From contig MU270028.1 in assembly GCA_021432635.1 (NCBI GenBank), positions 606,420-670,419 on the forward strand: a stretch of 64,000 nt of DNA. The letters run 5' to 3'. This stretch comes from Thozetella sp. PMI_491. Taxonomy: Eukaryota > Ascomycota > Sordariomycetes > Chaetosphaeriales > Chaetosphaeriaceae. The notes below the pieces were generated by a model. That model ran no database searches and was not told the origin of the DNA. It was given only the letters and a program-made list of their open reading frames with translations. Of this stretch, positions 12,170 to 24,962 are shown in pieces; within the stretch, counting starts at the first letter, position 1; the number at the start of each line of letters is the position of its first letter. The position numbers were made by a program, and so were the translations under genes.

Positions 12170-12507
12170 ATGATAGACCTTTATATCCTTGAGCTCGTGA
12201 CCATTTCTTCAACTGTTTCTGACAAGCCTGACTATCTTTTCTACCAGTCCTGTCGACCATGGACTATACACCGGCCCGTGTGTGATTTGTGTGCCCCTCC
12301 TCTTGAAGTGTTCTTTTACTGCTCAAGCCCGGAAATAACTGGCAATGTCCGAGTAGACTTACTTTGGGTAGCTAAGGATGGCAGTGTCCCTCTTCCAGCT
12401 CGACAGGACGACTCCGGCAGTCGGTTCGGTGGTCACATGTATAAAGACGAACGTTGAATGGTAGTCGGTGATGCCGAGTCACTTGAGACAGACAGTACCA
12501 GGTTCGA

Positions 12508-13339
12508 CTTTCTCTATCTTCCTCAGCTCGCATGTATTGCGTCCGACATCTACTGGAAATTTTAGTACATCCTCAAGCGAACAAGGCAGCTGCACTCCCA
12601 ACTGCTAACATATCCAGCACCCTAAGGGCTTCGAGCAGACTCGCCTCTGACTTTCATCAATCTCTCAATGCCGCCCGCCCGCTTAGAGCACGGCTGGCAG
12701 AGTGGTATACCTCGCTCCCCCAACGATTTAAGATTCGGCGTAGCCCACATGATGCCGTTCCCTGCAGCCGCCCCGACGCTGACACGCCTGCCTACTTGCG
12801 ACTGGCCTATTTAACACTAGAACTGTTTATATACAGGGCGATGCTGCGCTCTCTTGGGGGCGTAGTTCCGCCGGAAGCATCAGAAGTATCTGTCGGGATG
12901 GACCTTCACTCCCAATTTGCCGGGCGCATTGAGTCTTCGATGGCTAGCAGTACAGGCCCAGCAGTAGAAGCCGTCTTGATGGCGGCGGAGAATTGCGCAA
13001 GGGTGATAACCAACTGCGCCGAGACGCTGACCTCGCGAGATTTCACTTCGTTTTGGTTTGCCTGTAGGTTCTCCGTCCCCGGCAGCGAAATTATTGCATG
13101 CATTGGTTCACATGACTTGACTCTCGGTATGTCTAGGGACCCGTGTTTGCTTCGCGACCATGTCCAACTTTGCCGTCACTCTTTTCATCCAAGCACCCAA
13201 TAGGGTACATGCACAGAGGGCAAGACGGCTGGTAGATGAATGGGTGGATACCCTCCGCGCCCACAGCCAGACTTTCAGCGGCATGAGGCTAGGCCTGCCG
13301 CGTCTCAATGCTATGCATTGGGTCGGGTTGCATAGTTGA
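12508..13339 (+). pseudogene. Zn2Cys6 transcription factor relic, 3' half
   Basis: This part begins with QLACIASDIYWKF followed by a stop, then changes frame to LNAARPLRARLAEWYTSLPQ, TPAYLRLAYLTLELFIYRAM and AENCARVITNCAETLTSRDF. These are blocks of the C-terminal half of the fungal_trans (MHR) region. A further frame gives RARRLVDEWVDTLRAHSQTF and LGLPRLNAMHWVGLHS-stop, the usual end of this family. Order and orientation fit the 5' half at 9032-10160, so both halves derive from one gene. At least two frame changes and an early stop are present. Confidence 0.75.
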
Positions 13340-13503
13340 TGCCAGCGCCGGGTGGGCAGCGGAATTAAGGGATAGCAGCGCCACCAGTGGTGGCAAGGGT
13401 TTGTTTTGTAGGCTTCACACGGGTTTGAACGATACGAGTGTAAGACGCGAATTCCCTGGCATGCATCAATGAGTATAACGAGCTACTATTACAGGCGACT
13501 CGT

Positions 13504-14932
13504 CTAGACTATTGTAGATAATTCCCCGCCTACCTTCCTCCGTAAATGATCATCGTATAAGAGAACCGCATTCAGAAGAGCTTCAGCTCCGTTGTCACTG
13601 TGGCTAAAGTTAGCTATCGAATTCGGTAACTTTCCGGACTATAGTATGAACGAAGCATACCAATCTTCTTCAGTTGTAAACTCGGAAGGATTGTGGCTTA
13701 CGCCTCCTTGGGATGGGACAAATATCATGGCGGTCGGCGTGACCGTCGCGGTCTCGGCACTATCGTGCCCGGCGTAGCTCTCGAGGTCAGACACGAGGGA
13801 CTCAGATCCGACAGTTCGTATGGAAGCCTCGCGAGCGCATTGGCGTGCTCTCTGGTCAAAACGGACGCTCTTCTTATGCCACGTACGTTCCATGGACGTG
13901 CGGATTCCAGGGCGGTCCTCTCCAAGCTGGTTCAGATGCGTTCTTAGCTCGCTCTCAATGGTGTCTAGCACAAGCTCGCTGGAATGCCGCAGGTCGAGCG
14001 TGCAGAAACCACTCCCGGGCACGGTATTTGTGCTATTCGTGTCGACTCTCAGCATTCCCACAGTCCCGAACGCATCTTCTCGCCGTGCGAGCTCTTCCGT
14101 CTTGAGGACAAAGGTGGCCAATGCGGTGAGGGCGTCTGCCCGCTGTGACATGGGGGTTGCACCCGCGTGCGCTTCTCTCCCCTTGCACCGGATCTCATAC
14201 CAACGCATGCCCTGGACGCCCTGGACGACGGCTAACTTCCTGTTCGTTTTCTCCAGCCGCGGACCTTGTTCTATATGTAGCTCAAAATGGGCAGAAAGCG
14301 GGTTCTCTCGGTACGAACAGGGCGTAGAACCCAGATAACCAATTCGCTTCAACTCGCTGCCCATATTAACTGTCAGGTTTGTGAGATCCGCCAAACTATG
14401 TCCTGCTGCGAGCTCTTCGGCACCGCACCAAACCCCAGATCCCGTGCACATTCTGGGAAATCGCGAGCCTTCTCTAAGGTGTATATAGTTAGCTAGTATG
14501 TTTGTACCGCTCCCGACGCTATCCTCTCCGGCCAACCTACTCATTTGTCCAGTCGATAGCAGCCAACGGGGCGTATGTCTTGATCCCAACCGCCTTGATC
14601 GTTCTTAGCACCTCCAGTGCTGCAACAACGCCGAGAATTCCGTCGAAGCGCCCTCCAGCCGGCTGCGAGTCCAGATGACTGCCCATCCCGATGGGCGGCA
14701 AGGTGTTGTTTTCGCCGGGGAGAACGGCAAAAATGTTGCCCATCTGGTCTATTTTGACGTCGCACCCCAGAGCCTTGGCTTCCGCCACGAACCAGTCTCG
14801 CACTTTGCGATCATCATCAGTTAAGGACTCGCGACAGAGACCAATGTGCTCGCCAGCTTCGAGGCGGCCCCATAGGGATGTGTGTTGGATTGCGGCCCAC
14901 ACGTGCGGCCTAGGACTTAGAGTTACCGACAT
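13504..14932 (-). CDS. M20-family amidohydrolase (N-carbamoyl-amino-acid / allantoate hydrolase-like), 432 aa
   Basis: Exons are 14932-14541, 14473-13661 and 13597-13504 (introns 67 and 63 nt, both with CTAAC or CTAACT branch points), giving 433 codons with stop. The family cleaves carbamoyl or ureido groups from amino acids, or allantoate, with two metal ions. Visible are the metal-site blocks GSHLDSQPAGGRFDG (His86, Asp97), WTNEEGSRF (Glu131, Glu132), HFELHIEQGPRLE and AGHDS. The C-terminus is SHNPSEFTTEEDCDNGAEALL. Length is normal for the family and nothing is broken. There is no signal peptide, so it is probably cytosolic. The neighbour is a dead regulator. The exact substrate cannot be told from sequence. 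Confidence 0.88.
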
Positions 14933-17180
14933 AATAGCGTGTCAAGGAGGGGGGCAGTGTAGTCGCATAAACAAGGTTAGAGATGAATGCACTATTCCCT
15001 GCTCATCTTATGATTGGGACGATTGCCGCTATAGAACTAACGGATCGACGACCCTGTTGCATCACTGATCGGAGGTCAAGATGGAGTACGTTGAGTTGCC
15101 CGATAGATGCTGTCGTCTTGCCCGCGGGGTTATCATCGGCAAACCGCGAGATAAGGCCCGAACCCGGAGCGTGGGACTGTACCCCGCCTCCGGTGCCACG
15201 CTCAGCTTTCCCCCGAACTAGCTCTAAGGCCGACTGTACCCAGGTCGAACGGCCAGCGCTCGAGATGCCCGTGAAACTCTTGGGGGATAACAAGCCTTAG
15301 CGCAAGAAATGGGGGGCAGCTCTTGTGTCTCTCCCTCCGCTTCGGGCAGCTAGTTCAGGGTTGCATGCCTGACAAACCTCTAATTCATTTTAGGCGGCCG
15401 GTGGTAGCATTAGGACACCGCCCAATGGATGGTAACTAGCCGACTAAGAGGACAAAGGCTATTTGAGCGGCTGCTCGCCCCTCAAGCTGTTTCCAATGGC
15501 CCGAGACATACATTTCCAACGAGAGCAGCCATGAATGCTTTCTAGCTCGAGCGAACGGCGTGGCGAGCAAGGTGTTCTTTTCGCTCTTTTCTATTCACAC
15601 GAATCGATCGCGTCTACGAAGAGACGTATGGCTCCTCCCGCATCTTATCTGCGGCAGCCGTCGTTGACAATGCGGTCCTCCATACACCTCGATCAGGACT
15701 CTCTGCTCGGGATTGTCACCATCGACATCTCTATAGGATGCGAAATTTTGACCGTACCGGGCCCACGATCTTAGTTCGAGAACCTTAGGGGAGATTTTCT
15801 CAGTCAAACGTGCCCCCTCCCCTTCAGATACACTATTGGCAGGCGACTCCGAATGGTTGGCAGACTTGGCCCCCATGCAACGCCCGCCACCAAGCCTTTA
15901 CGCAAGGTCATTTAGGCGGTGTCCGTTGAAGGTGCGCCTCAGTAGCAAATGCACATTAGCTCAAGTCTTGGCGTCGCTGGCCGAAACCCGACCCCCCTCG
16001 CCTATGGCTCAGCACCGGGGTGATAGGGCAGAGCACCAGTGCACCAGCACTTCACCGAGCAAGCGAAGCCACAGTTAGATCTCTCCTGGAATCCAGTGTA
16101 ACAAGAAGAGAGACCATGCTATGGGTAGAGGCGGCTGACAGCATGCAAGTAAGACTTCAGAATACTACTAAGATGCGAGGCATCTACGCCAAGTGCCTTG
16201 ACTTGATAGTGATACTTTCAGCCGCCGCCGCTCTAACCAATAACCGTAGCACCTCTAGGTCCTGTCACTTTTGTGCTACGGAGCTATGGATGCTGGCTGC
16301 GGCTGAGAATGCAGCAGCTTGGCTTGACGCTGAGAAATTATTGGGCGAGGATGAGTCGCCGAGCCGTGTGGTAGCGTTGCATTCCTTCCCCGTTGCCAAA
16401 GTGTGCATGAATAACTGTAGCCGACCAAGTCACAATTGGCTCTGCCGCAGTGGCTGCATGTTGGCTACTGATACCGTGCCGCACCTCAGCCCTGGATGCT
16501 AGTGTGTATTGCCATGGAACGCCTACACATTGCAATTATCGAGCATCTGGCAAAAGAACAACTAATTGGATACATATAATGGCAGAGAGGGAGTTCCGCA
16601 GCTCTTCTATAGCTGGTGATGAGCAGGCGAGCCCCCAGCGTGGCTGCGGGGGCTGGTGTTATTACCGCAAAGCCGGGTAGCTCAGGCGGCCCAGTCTCGT
16701 CCCTCTGAAGAAACAGGCTCTTAGAGCGGCAACGGGTTCTATAATCTCGCGGCTTAAGCCTAGGTTGGACCCGTAAACGGATCGTCTCATTCGTCCTAAG
16801 TGCCCATAAGCTGCCATTACACAAGAACATATTGGGGTCTAGAGCCTGCAGCACGCATCTGCCATCTACTCAGCGGATCTATAAAGTTATTAAATATTAT
16901 ATAACTAAGTGTGCTACATTTCGCCAAATTGTGCCCGTTGTGGCGCAATATTCCGTTGGATTGGCCGAAGACCGGCAGTACCACCATTCGTGCATATACA
17001 CGCGCAGCGCATCTTGACTAACCGATTATATTTATTGCGTTCCATTTACCGCATCACTTTATCTCCTCACCGGAAGAGATATATGCGAAGATACCCTCAT
17101 CTAGCCGTTAACGGTGTAAACTAGAGACTGGTGAGCTCAAATCGTCGAATGCCAGCTTCTATATTTTCCGCAACACGAAT
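14933..17180. other. Long intergenic stretch, no gene supported
   Basis: Several frames of 80-160 codons occur (for example 15003-15293 on minus and 16020-16502 on plus). None shows a domain, a consistent intron pattern or recognised family sequence. The segment just before 17181 is AT-rich, as expected for the promoter and 5' leader of the next gene. Confidence 0.4.
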
Positions 17181-20100
17181 ATGGAGAAAACTATAGAACA
17201 CCTCGAAGTTCGGATTGGTACTGAACAGGGCATAGAGTTAGATTACCTACCTTTACCTGGGGCAGCTACCTCCAGCACCGACCATCTCCTTACTCCAGAC
17301 CAGCCCGACAACTCATCTACGGAACCTTCCAGGCGCGATAGCTCCGGGGACGTAAACAACGGGACATTGGAAACGGCTAGCCGCCACAACCCAAGAAGAA
17401 TTTCGCCAGACTCAACCCAGGAGAGGGACTTACCCGATCGAGTTCCCAATTATGAACCGGTCGCTCTCCGATGGTTCTACCATCTTATCTTACTAGCCTC
17501 TATCGGGGGTCTCATCGGATTTCTGGAATACATTGGCCGTGTATACCCTGAGCCATTCTTCGAGGCTATCCCGGCCCATGGGGATAATATCAACGTGCAG
17601 GAGATGCGTGAAACATCGAGTAGCAAAGTTGTACAGGCCACTGGGGCTTTGGCACCGTCAGAGCAACATTCGGGCAACGTGCTTGTAGCCGAACCAGAGC
17701 CACGGCCACCGGAGAGCAGTTACCCGCAGCCAGCCCTTGCTACTTGGCTTGCTTGGACTAATGATGTGGTCTGGACAGACTACTGCGATAACGATGGCTA
17801 TGTTACCACCAATATTGGCATCTTCTTGTATTACACGGACGATCAGTCGTGGTGCCCGGTCATTCTGAGCAGATCACCCACGCGGCCGGATCTGGACATA
17901 TATGCATATGGGAACGCGCCCATACCATATGGGTTTGGAGGAGCTGGTGCATCTCCAGATAGAGAGTGCGAGAATATTTGGGATTTACTGTACAACTTGA
18001 ACCGCGGAGCCAATATCCGAACAGTATCGGAGAGCTGCGGTACCATGGACGATATTTACTGGGAGCCATTCGGCAGACCGGCGACACCGCCCGCGACGTT
18101 TCCTTGGCCAACGCCTTCTGTCGACCCAGCCCTGGGCATTATCTTCCCCGAGTTAATCTACACCCCAGGACCCGGGGTAGGGCCTGTTACAGGATATTTC
18201 TGGCCTATGTCCAACCAAGCGGTCAGCTATATAACCACATCAACGATAATACCCTTTGCGAAACCTACTCTTGTGTCGACAATACTTCCTCCCACAAGTA
18301 TCTCTACAAGTGATATTGCCTCTAGTACTTTTCAGGAGTCAACAGCGAATCCAGCGAACATGGGATCATCTACCTCGAGTTGGCCGTCGTCTGGGACTAA
18401 AGTCAGCGCCAAAGACACAACCACTGAGATAAGCCAGCGGCTTTCAGGAACAAAAGGAGACTTTCTAAGCGCATCAGGGCGCCTCAAAGACACTGCACTG
18501 GCAGCGACAATAAACGTTGCACTGGAAACTAAGACAAGCATTCGAGGCACAGCTGTCGAGACGCTAATCGCATCGGTGTCGGGCCAACTAGTCCCAGCCC
18601 AAAAGGCAGCTGGACTTACGACGATCCATTCTCTTCCGCTAGCTGAACCCACTTTTCCTTCGTCGACACAACAACCAGAAACCACGGAGTTGTCCACCGC
18701 TAGTATACCCAACAATCTTCCAGGAAGTCTCGTTGGATCATCAGGCTCCACAGGACTGCCAACCCAAACTCTCCTTGGTGCAGTCAACACTGCAATAATT
18801 GGGGTTGGATCGTCGAACACAGCGGTAATAGCCTTCAAAACTTCAGCACCGACGGTGGCAACGGCCTTTGCGCATCGCACACTGCTAACCAGCATCAGCC
18901 GTGGCATTGGAGATCCGCCGGCCCAAGGCGAGAATGCTTCTCCTTTTACCGCTGTGGGAAGACTTGATGTCACTGGTACAACTTCTACGTCCCCTAGTTC
19001 TACTTCTATGGCTCTTCTTCCTGGGATTATCCCGCCTTCGGGACAGCGAGCATTCAGTCAGCTAACTGAAGGCGAATACCTGCTTGCCTCACTCGTACCT
19101 TTGTTTCTCAGTACTATATTCTCGATCCTGGTCCAAATATTCAGTAGTAACCTCAAGGCCATCCTTCCATTTCTAGCCATGAGCACCCCTCAAGGAGCTG
19201 TGGCAGCGGACTCGCTTTGTATGACGCGGCACGGTCTTCTAGACCCGCTGCGGAGCCTTCGCTTCCTGTACCGGTACAAAGAATCGTTGCCCCTGCTTGT
19301 GGAACTCATTTCGTTGCTTTCCATACTGGTGGTTCCCCTCTCGAGCGAAACGATTCGAGTGGAATTCTTACGGTTTCGTTCTACGGACAAGAGGTTCGCG
19401 GTTGGCCTACGAAAATTAGTCGGTCCCACCCGAGCCATGGAGGGTCTTTTGGGAGGAATTGCAATCATGATTATTGCAATTTCTATCTTGCTTTCCCGTC
19501 GGCGGACAGGAATCGCTAGCAATCCCTGGTGCATCGCAACGATGGCTTCCCTCCTACCGCAACGGGAGGTTAGGGATCTCCTGCTCTCAATACCTCCCTC
19601 TATTGGTGGCTCATACATCCACCGAAAAGAAATTTTAAAGCTTCTTGGGGATAGGCGGTTCGTGTTGCGCTACTATCCTAGTCAAGACATTGAAGCCACA
19701 GGCGACTATGGGGTCGGCGTTTGGAACTCCGACGCCATGTTGCCGGCGGCATTGGCGCAGAAGGCGATACTGACAAAGAGGGTGGCTCCAAGATCGTTTC
19801 TCAAAAGCTCTTCCGAGACGCTCGATATTACTGTTCGGATTCTATGCTTGGTGTTTACAGTTGGTCTCTTGATTGTAGTGCTCTACTACGAAAACACCAT
19901 CTTGGATACGCCTTTCGAGGCTTTTATGGACAGCCAGTCATTTGGTGTCCGTTTCACGTTCACCGCATTTGGAGTTCTCATCAACTTGTTCTGGGAACAC
20001 TACTTCTCAGGTAAATTTCTCACTTGACTTTTGAACCTCGGGTATCCCTAACACATGACGGAAGTGACCTCGATGTACTATACCTTTTGGCGCCTCTCCC

Positions 20101-20618
20101 AACGCGCATGCCCAGCAAGCGAATCTATTTTGCTGACGCAGCCGACAACGGTATACTCATGCATCGTCAAGGCAGCGAGGAAGTTGGATTTCTTCCTCGC
20201 CGCTGTTGCTTCTGCCGGCATTCTTTCCAAGTTTACGCCCCTCCTCCTCTCTACTGTGCCATTCCGCGACACTATCACTTGGAAGATACACGAGGCCGGC
20301 ACTTGGGCTTCCGTTGCCATCCTAAGTTACATGACTGTAGTCATCATAGGATCATTCACTGTCAAGAAGCCGTTCATGCCTGTAGAGCCGAGCACTGTGG
20401 CTGGGTACATGTACTACGTGTGCGACTCACACATGCTGCGGGATTTCGAGGGTTTCCACACGCTTAGTATTACAGATAAAAACAGACTCCTACACGCTTG
20501 GGGGAGGTCATATAAGCTGGGTAGCACACTTGGGATATCAGGGCGGTGGAGGATAGGAGTTGACTATGTTAAACCGACGTGGCCGGGTGCCGTAGCTTGT
20601 GGAGAGGTGGGTAAGTAA
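17181..20618 (+). CDS. Large multi-pass membrane protein, DUF3433-like, 1127 aa
   Basis: Exons are 17181-20010 and 20065-20618. The 54-nt intron interrupts a Gly/Val codon and joins a TM segment (FGVLINLFWEHYFS) to SMYYTFWRLSQRA. The N-terminal 100 residues are hydrophilic. TM segments follow at YHLILLASIGGLIGFLEYI, then a long Ser/Thr-rich, probably extracellular and glycosylated stretch (about residues 330-620). Further TM segments are LLASLVPLFLSTIFSILVQI, SLPLLVELISLLSILVVPL and GGIAIMIIAISILLS, with more in exon 2. The arrangement, and ILLTQPTTVYSCIVKAARK just after the junction, resemble DUF3433 proteins, which have no known function and often occur in multigene families. Start ATG at 17181. 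The family call is moderate. Confidence 0.75.
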
Positions 20619-21523
20619 GTCCCTAGGTAGATAACGATGCACTGAGCTCACTTCTCGTAAAGCCGGGATCACAAGTACTTCTAGGCAGATATTTCCTCAT
20701 TTTACAAGCTATATTCATATAATGCATCCATCCATTAAGTGAAACCCTAACTTTATTTAACAAAGGAGGCACATTTCGAAACTTACGCCTACCTACGTAT
20801 ATCTGGAATAGCATTCCAGTTTCGCTTGACAGCAGCCTGGATTGTCTCATTGCTGATTCCAAGATGGAAGAGTCCGAAACTCGAACAGAGCCGGCGAGAA
20901 CTACAATAGCTTGCGTCTCTTACAGGAACTGAACTTCTGCAGGGCTGCTGGAAACCTCACATTGGAGCCCGGCACGTTATCGTTACGTCACGTAGACGGA
21001 AAGAATCTGCAGCGGATATGGCTCGTTACTGGAAAGTGGTCCAACATCACCGAGTGGTCATGAGCTGGACCAATTAGATACTTGACAGAACCTAGACTTT
21101 ACTCATCTCCAGGAGAGTAGCTACAGAACCAATAAGAACACATTATCCATCATATTTGTCAATCCTGTTCCCTTTATAGTAGCTTCATTACCTTCAATTC
21201 ACTATCACTTGATTAGGCACCTGTGCTGAATGACCTCCTCAACTATTTCTGTGATAGCCTCCTCAACTAGCGCTACTAGAGCACTGAATTCTCGCTTTTG
21301 GTATTATTGCCACGGCCGCCATAGTTTTAGCCCCGCATAAGTTTTAGCTTGGGCGCTCGACCGGTGATGGTATCGTATATTCGAGCCGGCGTGTGATTTG
21401 TGTCGTAGCTCCTGGCTATTTCATTCTTCGGGCCGGAAGCCATGAGGTCGTGGTCTTTCGGGCTCTAGACTACTTGAAAACACCCCACAGAGAGAGAGAG
21501 AGCAAACGAGAACTGGCAAGTGG
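20619..21523. other. Intergenic between converging genes
   Basis: The DUF3433-like gene ends from the left and the single-TM gene ends from the right, so this holds two 3' ends. A short GA run lies at 21487-21501. No gene is seen. Confidence 0.5.
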
Positions 21524-22469
21524 CTAGTATGCTGTGCCCGAGGATGCAGTACTGCGGCTCTTGCCGGGCTTCAACGACTCTTCCGCGTCGTTGCTGAACG
21601 GTGTGGTGCCGGACGGGAAGAACAGTCTCTTCGAATACGATGAAATTGCCGAGGGATACTCGGGCGCAGACGGTAGAGGAAGGCTAGGAACCGGTATATC
21701 GGAAGATTTGTGGAATTTGTGGAAATTGAATCGCATTACCATCGAATTTCCCGTGCGGAAGGCTGAACTCTGCCGCGGGGTGATTTCTTTTGTACTTTCG
21801 TCGTCGTTGCTGTCGGGGAGATAGCTATCTCGCTTTCTTCTCCTCAGTCTCGTGATTAATATGTAAGTCACGGCACTCAGAAGAATAGAGAACAGAGCAA
21901 CACCAATAGCGATAGCCGCTACTTGTCCAGGAGTAAGGGTAAACCGTCCTGTTTGAATGACTGAAAGAGATTGCCCCTGCGCCGGCGTCGGTGCAACAGC
22001 AAAAGCCAAGGACGCTGTCCCCTATGGAAAGATTAGTATCCTAGAATCTTCTCCTGGTAGCTCTTCTAAATTTTACCTGTACAGAATCCATGTTCGCTTG
22101 CATCAGCCTCAAACTTGAACTCAGTCTCGCCACATCGCTGATGGAGGCTGCTGATACACTCGCAAATGCGTCGCTCGCCGTCGACAATTGTAACTGGACA
22201 ACACTCGCACTCTGATTGAGGGCGTCGATCATTGAAGAGGCTGAGTCTTGCGCCGCCTTTATGCCATCAGACGCAGAAGCCGACGCTTGTTGGAGCTGTT
22301 TAGAGAACGTAGCATTGAGTGCGATAATTGTCCTCGAGATCTCGACAGTTGCCTTGTCTACGGAAGCGAGAACAAGGTTCGAGCAATCTTGCGGGCTATT
22401 CTGCCGTAGCGCGAGCGGGTTTGGAGGGGGGGTGATGAGGACATTGGGAGGGGATACCGGGCTCGACAT
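21524..22469 (-). CDS. Single-pass membrane protein with Ala/Ser-rich helical ectodomain, 296 aa
   Basis: Exons are 22469-22077 and 22021-21524 (55-nt intron), 297 codons with stop. The N-terminal half is rich in Ala, Ser and Gln with a heptad-like pattern (KQLQQASASASDGIKAAQDS), suggesting an extended helix or coiled coil. One strong TM helix follows (VAAIAIGVALFSILLSAVTYI), then a basic stop-transfer LITRLRRRKR and a 100-residue Ser/Pro-rich tail. No signal peptide is visible at the ATG chosen (22469). The frame stays open upstream for about 30 codons without an ATG, so a spliced first exon with a signal peptide is possible. The family is not recognised. The layout resembles wall-stress-sensor-like or other type I membrane proteins, but that is only a guess. 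Confidence 0.6.
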
Positions 22470-24962
22470 TGTTGACTCGAGAGCGATGGTATTGACGACG
22501 AAGGGTGCTGACCAATTTTTGACAAGATATGCACCAAGACTTCTAGCGCTTTGGTGACATCGCTCAGGCGAGAATTACCGTACTCTAGCTCGTTATCTAG
22601 GGCAAGTAGTCAGCCATTTAAAGCCAATCCTGTTGGAACAGTAGATTCGCAGCGCTCGCTCGCTGTGGATATGGGAGCTGGAAGCTCCATGGGAGCCACG
22701 TGGGGAGCAACCACGTGATCAAGATGGAAGCTATTTAAGAGCTCTCTGGAGCTCCTAGACTGCTTTCCACCATACACACAAGACCAGACCAACAGTATGA
22801 ACCAGTTTTAGCCCTTTGTTTTACCCCATGAATGGGATCCCAGTATTGAACCAACAAATCCAAATATTGAGTGTGTCACTTACCTCTAGTGGCTGTCGTT
22901 TGCTTTTCGGTGTTTATGTGTTGCTAGGAAATCTTGATGACTTGAGCAGGAAAGGCAGAGCCGGGGCAGAATCACACACATACAAACTGCGACATTTGGG
23001 AAAGGAGCAGAGAGGGGCCATGGGGCGATTTCGCAGCCTTATACTCTCCACGATACTCTCTGTGCTATATAGGAAGAAGTCTCCTGAAAAGGGGACGGAC
23101 GTATTCGGGTTACAGGACGAATAGCCAACTGTTCATGTATAATCGCTCCGGGGGTGGTGCATAAAACAACAGGGACAGGGTTTCCAGGGAGCTACAACGA
23201 CACAAATCTCCGATTCGGCAGGAAAATATATCGATCGACCGGTGCTCTGACTTTCAGGGCTGCCCTATGTGCGGCCGACTGTATCCATCATAGGCTGCAG
23301 CTGTGGAGGAAATTTAGTCACCATGGGGCACTGTTTTTAGTTTGGTTAGGAGGCTACCATGTCCTTCGCATCGTTTACTGCAGCCTCTTGGCCCGCTGGA
23401 GTTGACTCCGACCTTCTATTCTCAAAAGCATCGCCATAACTAGTAGGGGAGGTATATTATCGGCTGGAGGGCAACAGGGACTCGGGCGTAGGGAAGGCGG
23501 CGTCACCAACCATATTCGCGGCTAAATAACAGCCGAGTCGGTCAAGAAAACTCCGGCGAAGGAGGCTTGGGGGAGGAGGGCTGTGTCGCTGGAGATCACT
23601 GTTTCAGAATGGGTCTGCAGTTGTTACTCCGTGGAACACTTCACCTTTGACCTAACTGATTCCGCAACGATTTCGTCCGTCCTAATGGAAAGCCGTAGCT
23701 TGATCGCCAGAGGCAATATCGAAACGCGTCATGCGCTGTGTGAGGCTGCTCTGGTGTGGTCATGGCCATATAAGAAGAATTTGTCCTGTGCCATCGTAGG
23801 AAAAAGATCACTGTCTGCAATTGAGAAACTTCTGCCAGGACTATGTGAAGGAGATAGGGGGTTCGGCTTTGACTGGGAGCGACGTGCCATTATCTCCTAT
23901 TCTATAAACAAGCAGTAAGAAGTTGGATAGGGGCATAGGGTCGCCACATTACTCGCGTCTGCAACGCAGGGACGGAGCTAGCCGCACGGACACTATCGTT
24001 TAGCGCATATGATGTAAGATAAGGTATGCTGCCATGCAGGGTAGAATATCTTACTACCTCCTCTCACCTGCGACCATCCGTGAAAGCGCTGTGTCGCACA
24101 CACGCGGGGTGCCCAGGGGAGTGAATGGGCGTAAAGGTGGATAGACATCAATCTATTCATCTATTCTCATTGCTCTCCTTCGCCTTGGATATGGCTTCTG
24201 CTCCCTTCAGCACATAAAGATATATTGTAAAGGATAGAGTTGCGCCTCACATGACAACCGTCAGCATGGTGTCGACCCAGCTTCATCATTGCACCTCGAA
24301 CGTTCGTACAATCCCAGCGCCATGAAACTGCAATGTCAGCCCCTTGCTCTAGTAAGCCATCCAGAAGCTGCAACCTGACTGATTCTGGAGTCACAACACT
24401 CCAGGCGTTCCACTTCTCCGAGGTGGGGGCGGTTTGTGTAGCCTAGCGAAGTACCTGTCGGGGTCGATTATTGACCATTTAGAGAAATCAAATATTTTTT
24501 TCTCCCCCTGTAGGCCTCAACCGAACATTTAATGCTGCCCGTGTTCTTATTCCGGGGGTCTCTCCGCAGACAGGGTCGCATCGTATGCCACTTATTTCCT
24601 TCTCGGCAAAGATAACCCTGCAGTAGTTGACAGAGTTTGGTAGCGTTCCGGAGTAAATCTACCTAGTACACAGATCAAAAGTACCAGAACATGCGTGGAT
24701 AGGGTATTATTTCCGCCGATCTACGCTTTTCGCCCCCACAGTACCGTATGTCTACAATTATGGCAGCTAATGTAGCAGCCTTTGCCCTGCCCCCCTACCT
24801 GCTATTTTTCTCGTTCCTGTTTTGCGATTTCATTGTCTTTCTTCAGTTTCTGTCTCCATAGCCCTGCCCGTGGATGAAACTTCTTGGTGTACTTGCTCTG
24901 CTACCATACCACGCTCACTAAGCGGTCCTTTGACGCCGTTTTGGACTACCAAGGATTTAAGG
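22470..24962. other. Long intergenic stretch, no gene supported
   Basis: About 2.5 kb between the minus-strand single-TM gene and the plus-strand acyltransferase, so both promoters lie here. An open frame at 23583-23918 has no true ATG start or recognisable domain. Two CACGTG motifs are listed separately. Confidence 0.4.
22697..22717. promoter_or_regulatory. Paired CACGTG palindromes upstream of the single-TM gene
   Basis: CACGTG occurs at 22697-22702 and again at 22712-22717, a start-to-start spacing of 15 bp, about 230 bp upstream of the ATG at 22469. CACGTG is the core site of bHLH regulators (Pho4- and Cbf1-like proteins in fungi). Two copies this close are uncommon by chance. The function is inferred. 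Confidence 0.35.

Larger units (their letters stand above)
10161..12507. other. About 2.3 kb of foreign-looking DNA splitting the transcription-factor relic
   Basis: This stretch does not continue the regulator. It includes GCC-rich and TAGG-rich simple sequence (about 10290-10370), T/C-rich low-complexity tracts (about 11560-11700) and two minus-strand coding-like pieces (10404-10646 and 11828-12169). I could not find clear long terminal repeats, terminal inverted repeats or a target-site duplication, so the nature of the insert is open. It could be a degraded retroelement or filler from a rearrangement. Part of the missing regulator domain (the xylanolytic-regulator-like core) may have been deleted here. 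Confidence 0.4.

Noticed and set aside
10161-12507. LTR retrotransposon
   Set aside because: The low-complexity and coding-like pieces suggest a mobile element, but no paired LTRs, terminal repeats, reverse transcriptase or integrase motifs were visible.
15003-15293. Minus-strand frame with STWVQSALELV as a gene remnant
   Set aside because: It looks slightly protein-like but has no true ATG at its start, and I could not assign a family or extend it by splicing.
16020-16502. 160-codon open frame on the plus strand as a gene
   Set aside because: No domain, signal peptide or splice pattern, and Cys/Ser-rich random-looking composition. Overlapping frames are equally open.
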